From contig NZ_CP109013.1 of NCBI RefSeq assembly GCF_036226745.1, positions 3,720,001 to 3,784,000 of the forward strand: DNA of 64,000 nt, written 5' to 3'. The translations under genes were made by a program, and so were the position numbers. Source of the DNA: Streptomyces sp. NBC_00683 (GTDB taxonomy: Bacteria; Actinomycetota; Actinomycetes; Streptomycetales; Streptomycetaceae). The notes beneath the pieces are model-generated. The model did no database searches. It was not told where the DNA came from and saw nothing but the letters and a program-made list of their open reading frames with translations. Positions 1 to 9,670 of the stretch are shown here, in pieces. Position 1 is the stretch's first letter. The number at the start of each line of letters is the position of its first letter.

Positions 1-447
1 CGGGCCGCCGAGGACGTCGCCGCGATCCTCGCCGACCCGCGCGGCTGGAGCAGGGGAGGAACCCGCTCCTTCCGCCAGGTGACCGACAGTTCGGCCGGGC
101 TGGTGATCCGTATCGGCACACCGGACACCACCGACCGGCTGTGCGGCACCTTCGACCTGAACACCCGCGGCGAGCTCAACTGCCGCGGCGACAAGGACGT
201 CATGGTCAACCTGCGGCGCTGGCAGCTCGGTTCACCGACATTCGACGGCTCGCCGGCCGAGTACCGGGCGCTGATCATCAACCATGAGGTCGGCCACTGG
301 CTGGGCCACGGCCATGAGACCTGCCCGGGCCCCGGGCGCCCGGCTCCGGCGATGATGCAGCAGATCAAGGGCCTGAAGGGATGCGTGTCGAACGCCTGGC
401 CCTACACCTCCGACGGAAAGTACCTGGGCGGCCCGTCCGCGCGCTGA
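1..447 (+). CDS. DUF3152 metzincin-like protein, C-terminal part
   Basis: The gene enters the window from the left; frame 1 is open from base 1 to TGA at 445-447, about 148 residues. The visible part carries HEVGHWLGHGH (about 283-315), an exact match to the HExxHxxGxxH zinc-binding signature of metzincin metalloproteases, and four cysteines that could form disulfides. This matches the actinobacterial DUF3152 family, usually secreted or membrane-anchored. Protease activity and substrate are inference; the family has no firmly established role that I know of. The N-terminal signal or anchor region lies outside the window. Confidence 0.85.
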   Translation, partial: RAAEDVAAILADPRGWSRGGTRSFRQVTDSSAGLVIRIGTPDTTDRLCGTFDLNTRGELNCRGDKDVMVNLRRWQLGSPTFDGSPAEYRALIINHEVGHWLGHGHETCPGPGRPAPAMMQQIKGLKGCVSNAWPYTSDGKYLGGPSAR

Positions 448-476
448 CCTCCACGTACGGAGCGGGGGGCAGGCCG

Positions 477-1109
477 TCATGAGCTGCGGAAGACCAGGCG
501 CCCGCCGAGAACGGTCGCGACACAGCTGCCCGCGCCCACCCTGGCCAGTTCCGCCGCGTCCCGCACGTCGAACACCGCCAGGTCGGCGGCGCCGCCGATG
601 ACCGGCGGCCCGCCGAACGCCCTCGCCGGCTCCCGTGCCCCCGCGAGCGGATCGAGGGACACGGGCCGGTCCGCGTCCCCCTCGGCCGGTGCGTGGACGC
701 GGAGTCCCGAGCGCATGACCGCCGTGCGCACGGCGGGCCGGGTGAAGGTGCCCGCGACGGCGGTCGTTCCGTGCCGGAGCATCCGCTGCAGCCCGCGCCG
801 GGCACTCGCGCCCCACCGGGCGTCGTCCATCCCGAGGGCGGCGACCGCGTCGCCGGTCAGCGGGACGGTGCCCAGTTCGTCCGCCTCGCGCGGGTCGGGG
901 TGGTAGGCCGCCTCCAGGAGGGCGGGCGCCGAGACGTTCACCAGGCCCGGCGTGATGAGCCCGGACCAGCGCCGCACCCTGGCCTGCGGGAAGGCGCCGG
1001 TGACGTCCCCGTACGAGCCCACGGAGACGACGAAGCCGCCGTCCACGGCCACGGAATCCGCCCCTTTTGGGGCGCCGAGGACCGCGTCGGCGGCATGAAT
1101 CGTCAGCAC
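477..1109 (-). CDS. Amidohydrolase-like (imidazolonepropionase-type composite domain) protein
   Basis: A 210-residue protein starting at GTG, 7 bp after the mqnC stop and so probably cotranscribed. It has the beta-sandwich lead-in of amidohydrolases (DAVLGAPKGADSVAVDGG) and a short middle with LITPGLVNVSAPALLEAAY where metal-dependent enzymes carry PGxVxxHxH. The HxH metal pair is therefore absent and the protein is about half the length of a true amidohydrolase. It ends in a typical composite-domain tail (GGAADLAVFDVRD). Its link to menaquinone synthesis rests only on operon position. It could be a degenerate deaminase or a non-catalytic partner; I do not assign a reaction. Confidence 0.75.
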   Translation of the reverse strand: MLTIHAADAVLGAPKGADSVAVDGGFVVSVGSYGDVTGAFPQARVRRWSGLITPGLVNVSAPALLEAAYHPDPREADELGTVPLTGDAVAALGMDDARWGASARRGLQRMLRHGTTAVAGTFTRPAVRTAVMRSGLRVHAPAEGDADRPVSLDPLAGAREPARAFGGPPVIGGAADLAVFDVRDAAELARVGAGSCVATVLGGRLVFRSS

Positions 1110-1116
1110 GGCAGGA

Positions 1117-2316
1117 TCAGTTGGCGTCGAGGAGCTTCAGCTCCGGGTGGGCGGTGCCGCCCGCGATCGCCGTGGACGAGATGTGCGAGACGACCCGCTC
1201 GTCGACCGGGTCGTTCGCCGGGTCGTCGTGGACGACGAGGTGCTCGTACGTCGTGGCGCGCTGCGCCGGTACCCGGCCCGCCTTGCGGATCAGGTCGATG
1301 ATCTCCAGGCGGTTCGAGCGGTGCTTGGCGCCGGCCGAGGAGACGACGTTCTCCTCCAGCATGATCGAGCCGAGGTCGTCCGCGCCGTAGTGCAGCGACA
1401 GCTGGCCGACCTCCTTGCCGGTGGTCAGCCAGGAGCCCTGGATGTGGGCGACGTTGTCGAGGAAGAGCCGGGCGATGGCGATCATCCGCAGGTACTCGAA
1501 GAGCGTGGCCTGCGTCTGGCCCTTCAGCTTGTTGTTCTCCGGCTGGTACGTGTAGGGGATGAAGGCGCGGAAGCCGCCCGTCCGGTCCTGTACGTCACGG
1601 ATCATCCGCAGGTGCTCGATGCGCTCGGCGTTGGTCTCGCCGGTGCCCATCAGCATGGTGGAGGTGGACTCGACGCCCAGGCCGTGGGCGATCTCCATGA
1701 TCTCCAGCCAGCGCTCGCCCGACTCCTTGAGCGGAGCGATCGCGGTGCGCGGCCGGGCAGGCAGCAACTCGGCGCCGGCACCGGCGAAGGAGTCGAGGCC
1801 GGCGGCGTGGATGCGCTGGATGGCCTCCTTCGCGGAGACGCCGGAGATGCGCGCCATGTGCTCGATCTCGGAGGCGCCGAGCGAGTGGATGACCAGCTGC
1901 GGGAACGCCTTCTTGATCGCGGAGAAGTGCTCCTCGTAGTACTCGACGCCGTAGTCCGGGTGGTGACCGCCCTGGAACATGATCTGTGTACCGCCCAGCT
2001 CGACGGTCTCCGCGCAGCGGCGCAGGATGTCGTCGAGATCGCGGGACCAGCCCTTGTCGGTGTCCTTGGGCGCTGCGTAGAAGGCGCAGAACTTGCAGGC
2101 CGTGACACACACGTTGGTGTAGTTGATGTTGCGCTCGATGATGTACGTCGCGATGTGCTCCGTACCCGCGTAGCGACGGCGGCGCACGGTGTCGGCCGCC
2201 ACCCCCAGCGCGTGCAGCGGTGCCGACCGGTACAGGTCGAGCGCCTCCTCCGGGGAGATCCGCCCGCCTTCGGCGGCGCGGTCGAGGACGGGCTGAAGGT
2301 CGGCCTTCTCGGTCAC
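1117..2316 (-). CDS. mqnC: Cyclic dehypoxanthinyl futalosine synthase (radical SAM)
   Basis: 399 residues. MqnC performs the radical-SAM cyclization of dehypoxanthinyl futalosine in the futalosine route to menaquinone. The [4Fe-4S]-binding CxxxCxxC is seen as C70-VTA-C74-KF-C77, directly after the family-typical ERNINYTNVC stretch. The length suits MqnC, and the start GTG at 2316 is preceded by AAAGGTGA. MqnE, the other radical-SAM enzyme of the pathway, is related, but the ERNINYTNVC region favours MqnC. mqnA lies two genes upstream on the same strand, supporting the pathway call; mqnB, mqnD and mqnE are not in this window. Confidence 0.93.
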   Translation of the reverse strand: MTEKADLQPVLDRAAEGGRISPEEALDLYRSAPLHALGVAADTVRRRRYAGTEHIATYIIERNINYTNVCVTACKFCAFYAAPKDTDKGWSRDLDDILRRCAETVELGGTQIMFQGGHHPDYGVEYYEEHFSAIKKAFPQLVIHSLGASEIEHMARISGVSAKEAIQRIHAAGLDSFAGAGAELLPARPRTAIAPLKESGERWLEIMEIAHGLGVESTSTMLMGTGETNAERIEHLRMIRDVQDRTGGFRAFIPYTYQPENNKLKGQTQATLFEYLRMIAIARLFLDNVAHIQGSWLTTGKEVGQLSLHYGADDLGSIMLEENVVSSAGAKHRSNRLEIIDLIRKAGRVPAQRATTYEHLVVHDDPANDPVDERVVSHISSTAIAGGTAHPELKLLDAN

Positions 2317-2388
2317 CGGGCTGTCACCTTTCGGCGGTTTCTCTACGGATCCACGGACCGATCCAGCCTACGCCAGGCCCTGCCGGAG

Positions 2389-4119
2389 TCAGGCGTCGGA
2401 CCGGGTCAGCGTGCCCTTCGGGGTGCCGGCGGCCTCCTCCTGGGAGCGGTAGCCGAGCTTGTCGCCGGTGAGGGTGAAGACCAGATCGGCGTCGCCGCCG
2501 GTGCACAGGGCGCTGTCGGCGTTGTCCGGGTCGGTGCGTTCCCGGATCCTCACCTCCGTTGCCGTACCGGAGACGAACCGGCCGATGCCCTTGCACTCGA
2601 CGGTCGTTCCGAGCACATCGAGCCGGTGCGAAAGGCGGACGACGTCCTCGCCCTTCCTGCCTTCCGTGAAGACGGCGGTGACCGTGCCGTGCGGCAGGCC
2701 GCTGCGTTCGGTGGTGGGCCCCTGCCAGGTGCCGGCGAACGCCTCGGGCAGCGTGCTCACCGGACCGCCGCCCGTGGCGGTCGGTTCCGGGGCGGTCGTT
2801 CCCGGGCTCTTCGACGCGGTGGCGGCCGGGGGCTTCGCGGCTCCGTCGTTGTGGCTGTCGGCGCCGCCGTCCTGCAGCAGGTCCTGGAGCATCCCCGTGC
2901 CGAGCGTCACCGCGGCGAGTGCTCCGGCCACGGCCAGCGCGACGGTGCAGCTCACCCGCCGCCCCCGGCCCGCACCGGGTTGCGAGTCGGCGCTCACGCT
3001 GACGGCGACGCGACCGCCGGATCCGCGCTGCCCGGGCACGCCGGTCCTGTCACCGCTGTCCGGACCGGCCGTACTCTCCCTGCCGGCCGGGCCCTCGGAC
3101 CCGCCGGTGCGCGGCGGCAGGGACGGCGGGGGCGGCGCGAGGGGCGGGCCGAACGTGCCGAGCGCCGCGTTCCCCAGTGACGCGTTGCTGAACGGCACCG
3201 GGCCGGACTGGACCGGGGTCTCCTGCGGCTCCAGGTCGAGCAGTGCCACCGCGGCCCGGCTGACCTCGCGCACCAGGGAGTTCGGCAGCCAGCCCGCCGT
3301 CACCAGCGCGGCGGCCCCGCCCGGCGCGAGCCTGCGGGCCAGCTCCGCCGGGGCCGGCCGGTCACCGGGGTTCTTCGCCAGACACCCGGCCACCAGTTCG
3401 CGCAGTTCGCCCTCCAGGTCGCCCAGTTCGGGTTCCTCGTGCACCACCTTGTAGAGGAGTACGGCGGAGGAGTCGCCCGCGAAGGGGGCGTTGCCGGTCG
3501 CCGCGTACGCGAGGACCGCCCCGAGCGAGAAGACGTCGGCGGCGCCGGAGATGTCCAGGCCCCGGATCTGTTCCGGCGCCATGTAGCCGGGCGAGCCGAC
3601 CGAGACCCCGGTGGAGGTGAGGGAGACGGTCGCGCCGAGGGCACGGGCGATCCCGAAGTCGATCAGCCGGGGGCCGTCGAGTGCCAGCAGGACGTTGGAC
3701 GGTTTCACGTCCCGGTGGATGAGGCCGTGGGCGTGCACGGCGTCGAGCGCCTCACCGAGGCCGGCACCCAGGGTCCGTACCGCGTACTCGGGCAGCGGGC
3801 CGTGCCGGGTGACCGCGTCCGAGAGCGGCGGCCCGGCGACGTAACCGGTGGCCACCCAGGGCACGGGCGCGTCCGGGTCGGCGTCCAGGACCGGGGCCGT
3901 CCACTGCGCTCCGAGCCGTCGGGCCGCTTCGACCTCGCGCCGGAACCGGGCACGGAACTGCTCGTCGAGGGCGAAGTGGGGGTGGACGACCTTGACCGCC
4001 ACGGTGCGTCCGCCCGCGCTGCGGCCCAGATAGACGCGGCCCATGCCGCCGGCCCCGAGCCGGCCGAGCAGCCGGTAGGCGCCGATGCTGTGCGGTTCGC
4101 CGGCTTCCAGCGGCTGCAT
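2389..4119 (-). CDS. Transmembrane Ser/Thr protein kinase (PknB-like)
   Basis: 576 residues. The N-terminal kinase domain (about 10-265) has the glycine loop [14 protein letters not shown], the VAVKVV lysine, HRDVKPSN around residue 133, DFG around 152 and the APE-type MAPEQ. A proline-rich linker follows, then one transmembrane segment near 388-410 and a roughly 165-residue outer domain of a lipocalin-like or unassigned type without PASTA repeats. It should be a membrane sensor kinase with a cytoplasmic catalytic domain; ligand and targets are unknown. ATG at 4119 has AGGGGGAGA upstream. It lies between mqnA and mqnC on the same strand but has its own candidate promoter. Confidence 0.9.
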   Translation of the reverse strand: MQPLEAGEPHSIGAYRLLGRLGAGGMGRVYLGRSAGGRTVAVKVVHPHFALDEQFRARFRREVEAARRLGAQWTAPVLDADPDAPVPWVATGYVAGPPLSDAVTRHGPLPEYAVRTLGAGLGEALDAVHAHGLIHRDVKPSNVLLALDGPRLIDFGIARALGATVSLTSTGVSVGSPGYMAPEQIRGLDISGAADVFSLGAVLAYAATGNAPFAGDSSAVLLYKVVHEEPELGDLEGELRELVAGCLAKNPGDRPAPAELARRLAPGGAAALVTAGWLPNSLVREVSRAAVALLDLEPQETPVQSGPVPFSNASLGNAALGTFGPPLAPPPPSLPPRTGGSEGPAGRESTAGPDSGDRTGVPGQRGSGGRVAVSVSADSQPGAGRGRRVSCTVALAVAGALAAVTLGTGMLQDLLQDGGADSHNDGAAKPPAATASKSPGTTAPEPTATGGGPVSTLPEAFAGTWQGPTTERSGLPHGTVTAVFTEGRKGEDVVRLSHRLDVLGTTVECKGIGRFVSGTATEVRIRERTDPDNADSALCTGGDADLVFTLTGDKLGYRSQEEAAGTPKGTLTRSDA

Positions 4120-4157
4120 ACGGTCTCCCCCTGTGGGCCTTTGGGACCTCCGACCGC

Positions 4158-4186
4158 AGCCTAGGGCGCACAGGTCATGCGGTCAC
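4158..4186 (-). promoter_or_regulatory. Candidate sigma-70-type promoter for the kinase gene
   Basis: On the minus strand a GTGACC -35 (4181-4186) and a TAGGCT -10 (4158-4163) are separated by exactly 17 bp, matching the vegetative Streptomyces pattern. The start site would fall near 4150, giving a leader of about 30 nt. This sits in the 357-bp gap 4120-4476 between mqnA and the kinase; the rest of the gap shows no convincing gene. Confidence 0.5.
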
Positions 4187-4476
4187 TGAGAACCCTTCTG
4201 CCGATTTCGCCCCTAAGGGCACGAAGGGCGGTTTTCGCCACAGTGAAAGGCGCGAATACGCCGTTCATCCGCGCGATACCGGGACGCAGGCCGGATGCGT
4301 TCCGGAGGTTGTCCGCTATTCGGCTTCGGGTGCACAGGGCGGGCCCCCGCCCATTCATCCCTTTGCCGGAAGGGAATGCCGGTGGCGGCCTCCGTACACG
4401 GAGACCGATAAACGGCCGGCCGACCCGGGAAGGTACGGGATTCACCTATTCCCGCACCATTCCCGTCGCGCCCGGG

Positions 4477-5390
<914 letters not shown>

Positions 5391-5526
5391 CATCGGGGCG
5401 CCCGGACGGCTCCCCGGGCCTCCTCCGGCACCCCCTTCGGGGACCCCTTCATGGCCTCGAGCGCACGTCCGCCAAACATCCGAGTGAAGTGATCTTTCCC
5501 TCTACCGCTCCCCGCAGACTGCGTGC

Positions 5527-5659
5527 TAGGCTCGCCCGCAAGTTGCAGTTTGGTTTCCCTTGCAGTACAGAGCCTGCGGAGCATGTAACCCGCAGGCTTT
5601 TGTAGTTTTCAGACTTGTTTGCAGGTTCTGGAGCAGGGCAACCCTTTGGCCCAAGGAGG
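5527..5659 (+). promoter_or_regulatory. Structured 5' leader of the cold-shock gene
   Basis: A TAGGCT -10-like box (5527-5532) is followed by a leader of about 125 nt. It holds a perfect 9-bp hairpin (AGCCTGCGG 5571-5579, CCGCAGGCT 5590-5598, 10-nt loop) followed at once by TTTTGTAGTTTT (5598-5609), the layout of an intrinsic terminator. A second small stem GGGC/GCCC (5636-5639, 5649-5652) abuts the Shine-Dalgarno AAGGAGG (5653-5659). TTGCAG recurs at 5543, 5560 and 5619. Attenuation or temperature-dependent refolding is inference. Confidence 0.55.
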
Positions 5660-5663
5660 GCTT

Positions 5664-5867
5664 ATGGCTACCGGAACCGTCAAGTGGTTCAACGCTGAAA
5701 AGGGCTTCGGCTTCATCGCCCAGGACGGCGGCGGCCCGGATGTCTTCGTTCACTATTCCGCGATCAACGCGTCCGGGTTCCGCTCTCTCGAGGAGAACCA
5801 GGTCGTGAACTTCGACGTCACTCAGGGACCCAAGGGTCCGCAGGCTGAGAACGTCACCCCGGCCTAG
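5664..5867 (+). CDS. Cold-shock protein, CspA family
   Basis: 67 residues, standard length for a single cold-shock domain. It has both RNA-binding motifs, KGFGFI (RNP1) and VFVHYS (RNP2), plus the N-terminal [13 protein letters not shown]. These proteins bind single-stranded RNA and DNA and melt secondary structure. The ATG at 5664 is chosen over upstream in-frame starts because AAGGAGG sits 4 bp before it and the family begins MATGTVKWF. Likely monocistronic: a strong hairpin terminator follows 42 bp after the stop. Confidence 0.95.
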   Translation: MATGTVKWFNAEKGFGFIAQDGGGPDVFVHYSAINASGFRSLEENQVVNFDVTQGPKGPQAENVTPA

Positions 5868-5908
5868 TTGCCCGGGTCGGCCGATCGCGGCCGGTCAGCA
5901 GTACCCAA

Positions 5909-5948
5909 GGAGCCCCGCTCCCCCGCCCCGGCGGAGGAGCGGGGCTCC
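5909..5948 (+). terminator. Hairpin terminator after the cold-shock gene
   Basis: Perfect 13-bp inverted repeat (GGAGCCCCGCTCC at 5909-5921 against 5936-5948) with a 14-nt loop, followed by a short pyrimidine stretch. It has the GC-rich form without a long U tract that is common in actinobacteria. Confidence 0.75.
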
Positions 5949-6215
5949 TGCCTTTCGTCCACCGACCGGTGCCGCGCCCCTGCGGCGCCGACGGTGCCGG
6001 CACCCCGGTCGGCGTGCCCGGGGAGCTCCGTCCGACGCGGCGTCACATGTCCGAAAAGGCCGCCGTCCCCGAATCGTTGTCGAGGCCTTGTGCAGAGCGT
6101 CACCCACTGCTGACGAGTCCGCCTATAACAAGGCAGACTGTTGAGCGCGATACCAGCGCCACGGAGCAGAGCACGATCGGCAGGACCGGCGGGGCAAGCA
6201 GGACAGGGGGCATCA

Positions 6216-9188
6216 ATGGACCGCGACAACGGACCTCGTGTGCGCGTTCCGGAGCAACGTGCTCCGCAAGAACGGACGGCCGGCACCGAACTGCGCTTCG
6301 CCGTGCTGGGTCCCGTTCGCGCCTGGCGCGGCGAAGAGGCCCTGGCGTCCGGGTCGCCCCAGCAACGGGCCCTGCTGGTCGCCCTGCTCCTGCGCGACGG
6401 CCGCACGGCCACCGCCGCCGAGCTCATCGACGCCCTCTGGGGCGACGACCCTCCCTCTCAGGCGCTCGCGGCGGTACGGACGTACGCGTCCCGGCTCCGC
6501 AAGATCCTGGGCCAGGACACCCTGGTCAGCGAGTCGGGCGGCTATGCGATCCGGATCAGCCGCGAGGCGCTCGACCTCACGCTCGCGCAGGACCTGGCCG
6601 CCGAGGCGGAGAAGGCGCGCGGCGGCGGGGACCGCTGCCAGGCCCGCACCCTGATCAACAAGCTGCTCGGCCTGTGGGACGGCGAGGCGCTCGCCTCGGT
6701 GCCCGGCCCGTACGCGGAGAACCAGCGCACCAGCCTGGAGGAATGGCGTCTCCAGCTCACCGAGACCCGGCTCGACATGGACCTGGAGGTCGGCTGCCAC
6801 GCCGAGGCCGTCTCTGAGCTGACCGCACTCACCGCCGCGCACCCCCTGCGCGAGCGGCTGCGCGAACTGCTGATGGTCGCCCTGTACCGCAGCGGCCGCC
6901 AGGCCGAGGCGCTCGCGGTGTACGCGGACACCCGACGGCTGCTCGCCGAGGAACTGGGTGTCGACCCGCGCCCCGAACTGGCCCAGCTCCAGCAGCGGAT
7001 CCTGCAGGCCGACGAGGAACTGGCCCGCCCGGTCGACGAACCGGCCCCCGCCACCGTCCCGGTCCGCCCCGCCCAGCTCCCGGCCACCGTCCCGGACTTC
7101 ACGGGCCGCGCCCCCTTCGTGACCGAGCTGGGCGACCGGCTCGCCACCGCCGAGGGCTGCGTCATGGCCGTCTCCGCACTGGCCGGTATCGGCGGCGTCG
7201 GCAAGACGACGCTGGCCGTCCACGTGGCCCACCGGGCCCGCCCGCACTTCCCCGACGGCCAGCTGTACGTGGACCTCCAGGGCGCGGGCGCGAGAGCCGC
7301 CGAACCGGAGACGGTCCTGGGGTCGTTCCTGCGTGCCCTGGGCACCCCCGATTCCGCGATCCCGGACTCCCTGGACGAGCGGGCCGCCCTGTACCGCTCC
7401 ACCCTGGACGGCCGCCGCATCCTGGTCCTCCTGGACAACGCCCATGACGCGGCCCAGATCCGCCCCCTGCTCCCCGGCACGGCGGGCTGCGCGGCCCTGG
7501 TCACCAGCCGGGTCCGCATGGTCGACCTGGCGGGCGCACACCTGGTGGACCTGGACGTGATGTCCCCCGAGGAGGCCCTGCAGCTCTTCACCCGCATCGT
7601 CGGCAACGAACGCGTCACCTCCGAGCGCGAGGCCGCCCTCGACGTCGTCGCCGCGTGCGGGTTCCTGCCCCTGGCCATCCGTATCGCCGCGTCCCGGCTG
7701 GCCGCCCGCCGCACCTGGACGGTCTCGGTGCTGGCCTCGAAGCTCGCCGACGAACGCCGCAGGCTGGACGAGCTCCAGGCGGGCGACCTCGCGGTGAAGG
7801 CGACCTTCGAGCTCGGCTACGGCCAGCTGGAACCCCAGCAGGCCCGCGCCTTCCGCCTCCTGGGCCTGGCGGACGGCCCGGACATCTCCCTCGCGGCGGC
7901 CGCGGCCCTCCTGAACCTGGAGACGCACGCGGCGGAGGACCTCCTGGAGGCCCTGGTCGACACGAGCCTCCTGGAGTCGGCGGCACCGGGCCGCTACCGC
8001 TACCACGACCTGGTGCGCCTCTACGCGCGTGCGTGCGCGGAACGCGACGAACATCCGGCGGTGGAAAGGGAGCTGGCGCTGTCGCGGCTGCTGGACTTCT
8101 ACCTGGCGACGGCGGCCGGCGTGTACGCGCTGGAGCGGCCCGGGGAGCGGGTGCTCGACCACTTCTCGCGCACCGAGTACCCCGGTCTCACCTTCCGGGT
8201 CCGCGAGACCGCGCTGGACTGGCTCTTCTCGGAGTCCAGCGGACTGCTGGCCTGCGCACGCCAGTCGGCCGGATCCGGCATGCCCCGGCGGGCTTCCGAC
8301 CTGCTCATGGCCGTGGTCGATCTGGGTGAATCAGGCGCGAACTCCCATCAGTTCGCCACTGCGGCCAAAGCCGTGAGCGAGGCGGCCCGGGCGGCGGGGG
8401 ACGCGCGGGCCGAAGGCCGCGCCCGCACGATGCTCACCCATGTCCTCAGCGTCTCCGGACGGTTCGCCGAGGCGGAGACCGAGGCCAGGCGCGCTCTCGA
8501 ACTCGGCCGGCTGGCCGACGACCCGGTTTCGCTGGCGCAGGTCCCGAACCAACGAGGCATCGTCGCCCTCTACGAGAACCGGCACACCGATGCCGAAGCC
8601 CACCTGACGCAGGCACTGTCCGCCTTCCGCGCCGACGGCAACAAGCCGGGCGAGGCTTCGGCCCTGTGCAACCTGTCCCGGGTCCACCTGGCCACGGGGC
8701 GAACGGCCAGTGCGGTGGACCTCGCCCAGCAGGGCGTCGGCATCTACGAGGCGGACGCCTCGGGTCTGGCCCTGCGCCTCGCCAACGGGAAGTACGCGCT
8801 GGGACTGGCGCTCACCGGCACGGGCCGGACGAGCCTCGCCCAGCAGGCGCTCACCGAGGCCATGGCCATATTCCGTGACAGCCGCCAGCAGTTGTGGCAC
8901 GGAATGACCCTGTTCCGGCTGGCCGAGCTGCACCTCGCCATCCGCCAGCCGGCCCACGCGGCGTCCCATGCGGAGCAGGCGCTGGTGATCCTGCGGGGCA
9001 TCGGCGGCGACTGGCGGCGCGCGAACGTCCTCACCGCGCTGGGGCGGGGGCTCGCGGGCATAGGGCAGACCGACCGCGCACAGGTCTGCTGGAACGAGGC
9101 TCTCTCGATCTTCGACGAACTGGGGTCGCCGGAAGCCGATTCGGTACGCGCCCTGCTGGCACCGGCCCCGGTCGCCAGGGCTTCCTGA
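6216..9188 (+). CDS. afsR: AfsR-type pleiotropic regulator (SARP / NB-ARC / TPR)
   Basis: 990 residues from the ATG at 6216 (AGGGGG upstream); an in-frame start at 6141 is less likely. Order: OmpR-type winged helix (about 15-95, LRFAVLGPVRAWRGEEAL), BTAD domain (about 100-250), NB-ARC ATPase with Walker A GIGGVGKTT near 324-332 and a Walker B-like ILVLLDNAHD near 400, then TPR repeats to the end. AfsR is phosphorylated by AfsK and related kinases and activates afsS, stimulating secondary metabolism. Both partners lie nearby: afsS 195 bp downstream on the same strand and afsK at 11.1-13.5 kb. Length is close to that of S. coelicolor AfsR. Confidence 0.92.
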   Translation: MDRDNGPRVRVPEQRAPQERTAGTELRFAVLGPVRAWRGEEALASGSPQQRALLVALLLRDGRTATAAELIDALWGDDPPSQALAAVRTYASRLRKILGQDTLVSESGGYAIRISREALDLTLAQDLAAEAEKARGGGDRCQARTLINKLLGLWDGEALASVPGPYAENQRTSLEEWRLQLTETRLDMDLEVGCHAEAVSELTALTAAHPLRERLRELLMVALYRSGRQAEALAVYADTRRLLAEELGVDPRPELAQLQQRILQADEELARPVDEPAPATVPVRPAQLPATVPDFTGRAPFVTELGDRLATAEGCVMAVSALAGIGGVGKTTLAVHVAHRARPHFPDGQLYVDLQGAGARAAEPETVLGSFLRALGTPDSAIPDSLDERAALYRSTLDGRRILVLLDNAHDAAQIRPLLPGTAGCAALVTSRVRMVDLAGAHLVDLDVMSPEEALQLFTRIVGNERVTSEREAALDVVAACGFLPLAIRIAASRLAARRTWTVSVLASKLADERRRLDELQAGDLAVKATFELGYGQLEPQQARAFRLLGLADGPDISLAAAAALLNLETHAAEDLLEALVDTSLLESAAPGRYRYHDLVRLYARACAERDEHPAVERELALSRLLDFYLATAAGVYALERPGERVLDHFSRTEYPGLTFRVRETALDWLFSESSGLLACARQSAGSGMPRRASDLLMAVVDLGESGANSHQFATAAKAVSEAARAAGDARAEGRARTMLTHVLSVSGRFAEAETEARRALELGRLADDPVSLAQVPNQRGIVALYENRHTDAEAHLTQALSAFRADGNKPGEASALCNLSRVHLATGRTASAVDLAQQGVGIYEADASGLALRLANGKYALGLALTGTGRTSLAQQALTEAMAIFRDSRQQLWHGMTLFRLAELHLAIRQPAHAASHAEQALVILRGIGGDWRRANVLTALGRGLAGIGQTDRAQVCWNEALSIFDELGSPEADSVRALLAPAPVARAS

Positions 9189-9193
9189 CCGGC

Positions 9194-9211
9194 GTTCATC
9201 AATCGTTTATC
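9194..9211 (+). promoter_or_regulatory. Candidate AfsR/PhoP-type direct repeats in the afsS promoter region
   Basis: Two heptamers, GTTCATC (9194-9200) and GTTTATC (9205-9211), begin exactly 11 bp apart, the spacing used by SARP activators and by PHO boxes. They lie between afsR and afsS, where AfsR is known to bind in S. coelicolor. Possible -10 boxes are TACTCA (9230-9235) and TAAGGT (9284-9289); I cannot tell which is used. Confidence 0.5.
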
Positions 9212-9383
9212 GCCTCACGGCACTCTCTTACTCATCGATCCGTCGCGTCGGGGGGCAGACGGATTGCCGAGTGGCCACACCACTAAGGTGAACGGCCCTG
9301 GAAGGCCCGCCCGGCGATCCACGGGGGAACCGCCGGGCGGGCCCATCCATCCGCTGTCAGACCTTTTTCAGGAGTTGAACCTC

Positions 9384-9593
9384 ATGGCCGACAAGAGCGA
9401 CATCCTCAAGCCGACGGACGCGCACGCCACCGGCGAGGAGATCACCACTCAGGACGCCCACGCGACCGGTTCGCCGCTCAAGCCGGCTGACGCGCACGCC
9501 ACCGGCGAGGAGATCACCACTCTGGACGCCCACGCGACGGGCTCGCCGCTCAAGCCGGCGGACGCGCACGCCACCGGCGAGCCGGCCAACTAG
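9384..9593 (+). CDS. afsS: AfsS small repeat protein
   Basis: 69 residues from the ATG at 9384, with CAGGAG upstream. The protein is almost wholly repeats: DAHATG occurs five times, separated by GEEITT(Q/L) or SPLKPA linkers. S. coelicolor AfsS is of similar size, with repeats of this kind, and is the AfsR target through which actinorhodin and undecylprodigiosin are raised; its molecular mechanism is unsettled. Position directly after afsR supports the name. The sequence is acidic, low in hydrophobics and probably disordered. Confidence 0.85.
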   Translation: MADKSDILKPTDAHATGEEITTQDAHATGSPLKPADAHATGEEITTLDAHATGSPLKPADAHATGEPAN

Positions 9594-9611
9594 ACCTCAC
9601 GACGCACGGGG

Positions 9612-9652
9612 AGCGGCCGCGGCGGCGCGGAGGGGGTGCCGTCGCGGCCGCT
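9612..9652 (+). terminator. Bidirectional hairpin between afsS and the convergent gene
   Basis: Perfect 10-bp inverted repeat AGCGGCCGCG (9612-9621) / CGCGGCCGCT (9643-9652) in the 77-bp space between two convergent stops. It should serve both transcripts. Confidence 0.6.
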
Positions 9653-9670
9653 GCATGTCCGGAACAGGAT

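Noticed and set aside
1147..3180. Very long plus-strand ORF (677 residues) opposite mqnC and the kinase
   Set aside because: A high-GC antisense shadow: low-complexity Arg/Gly/Val-rich translation and real domains on the opposite strand.
4161..4445. 94-residue minus-strand ORF upstream of the kinase
   Set aside because: Irregular third-position bias, no domain, overlaps the candidate promoter; treated as intergenic.
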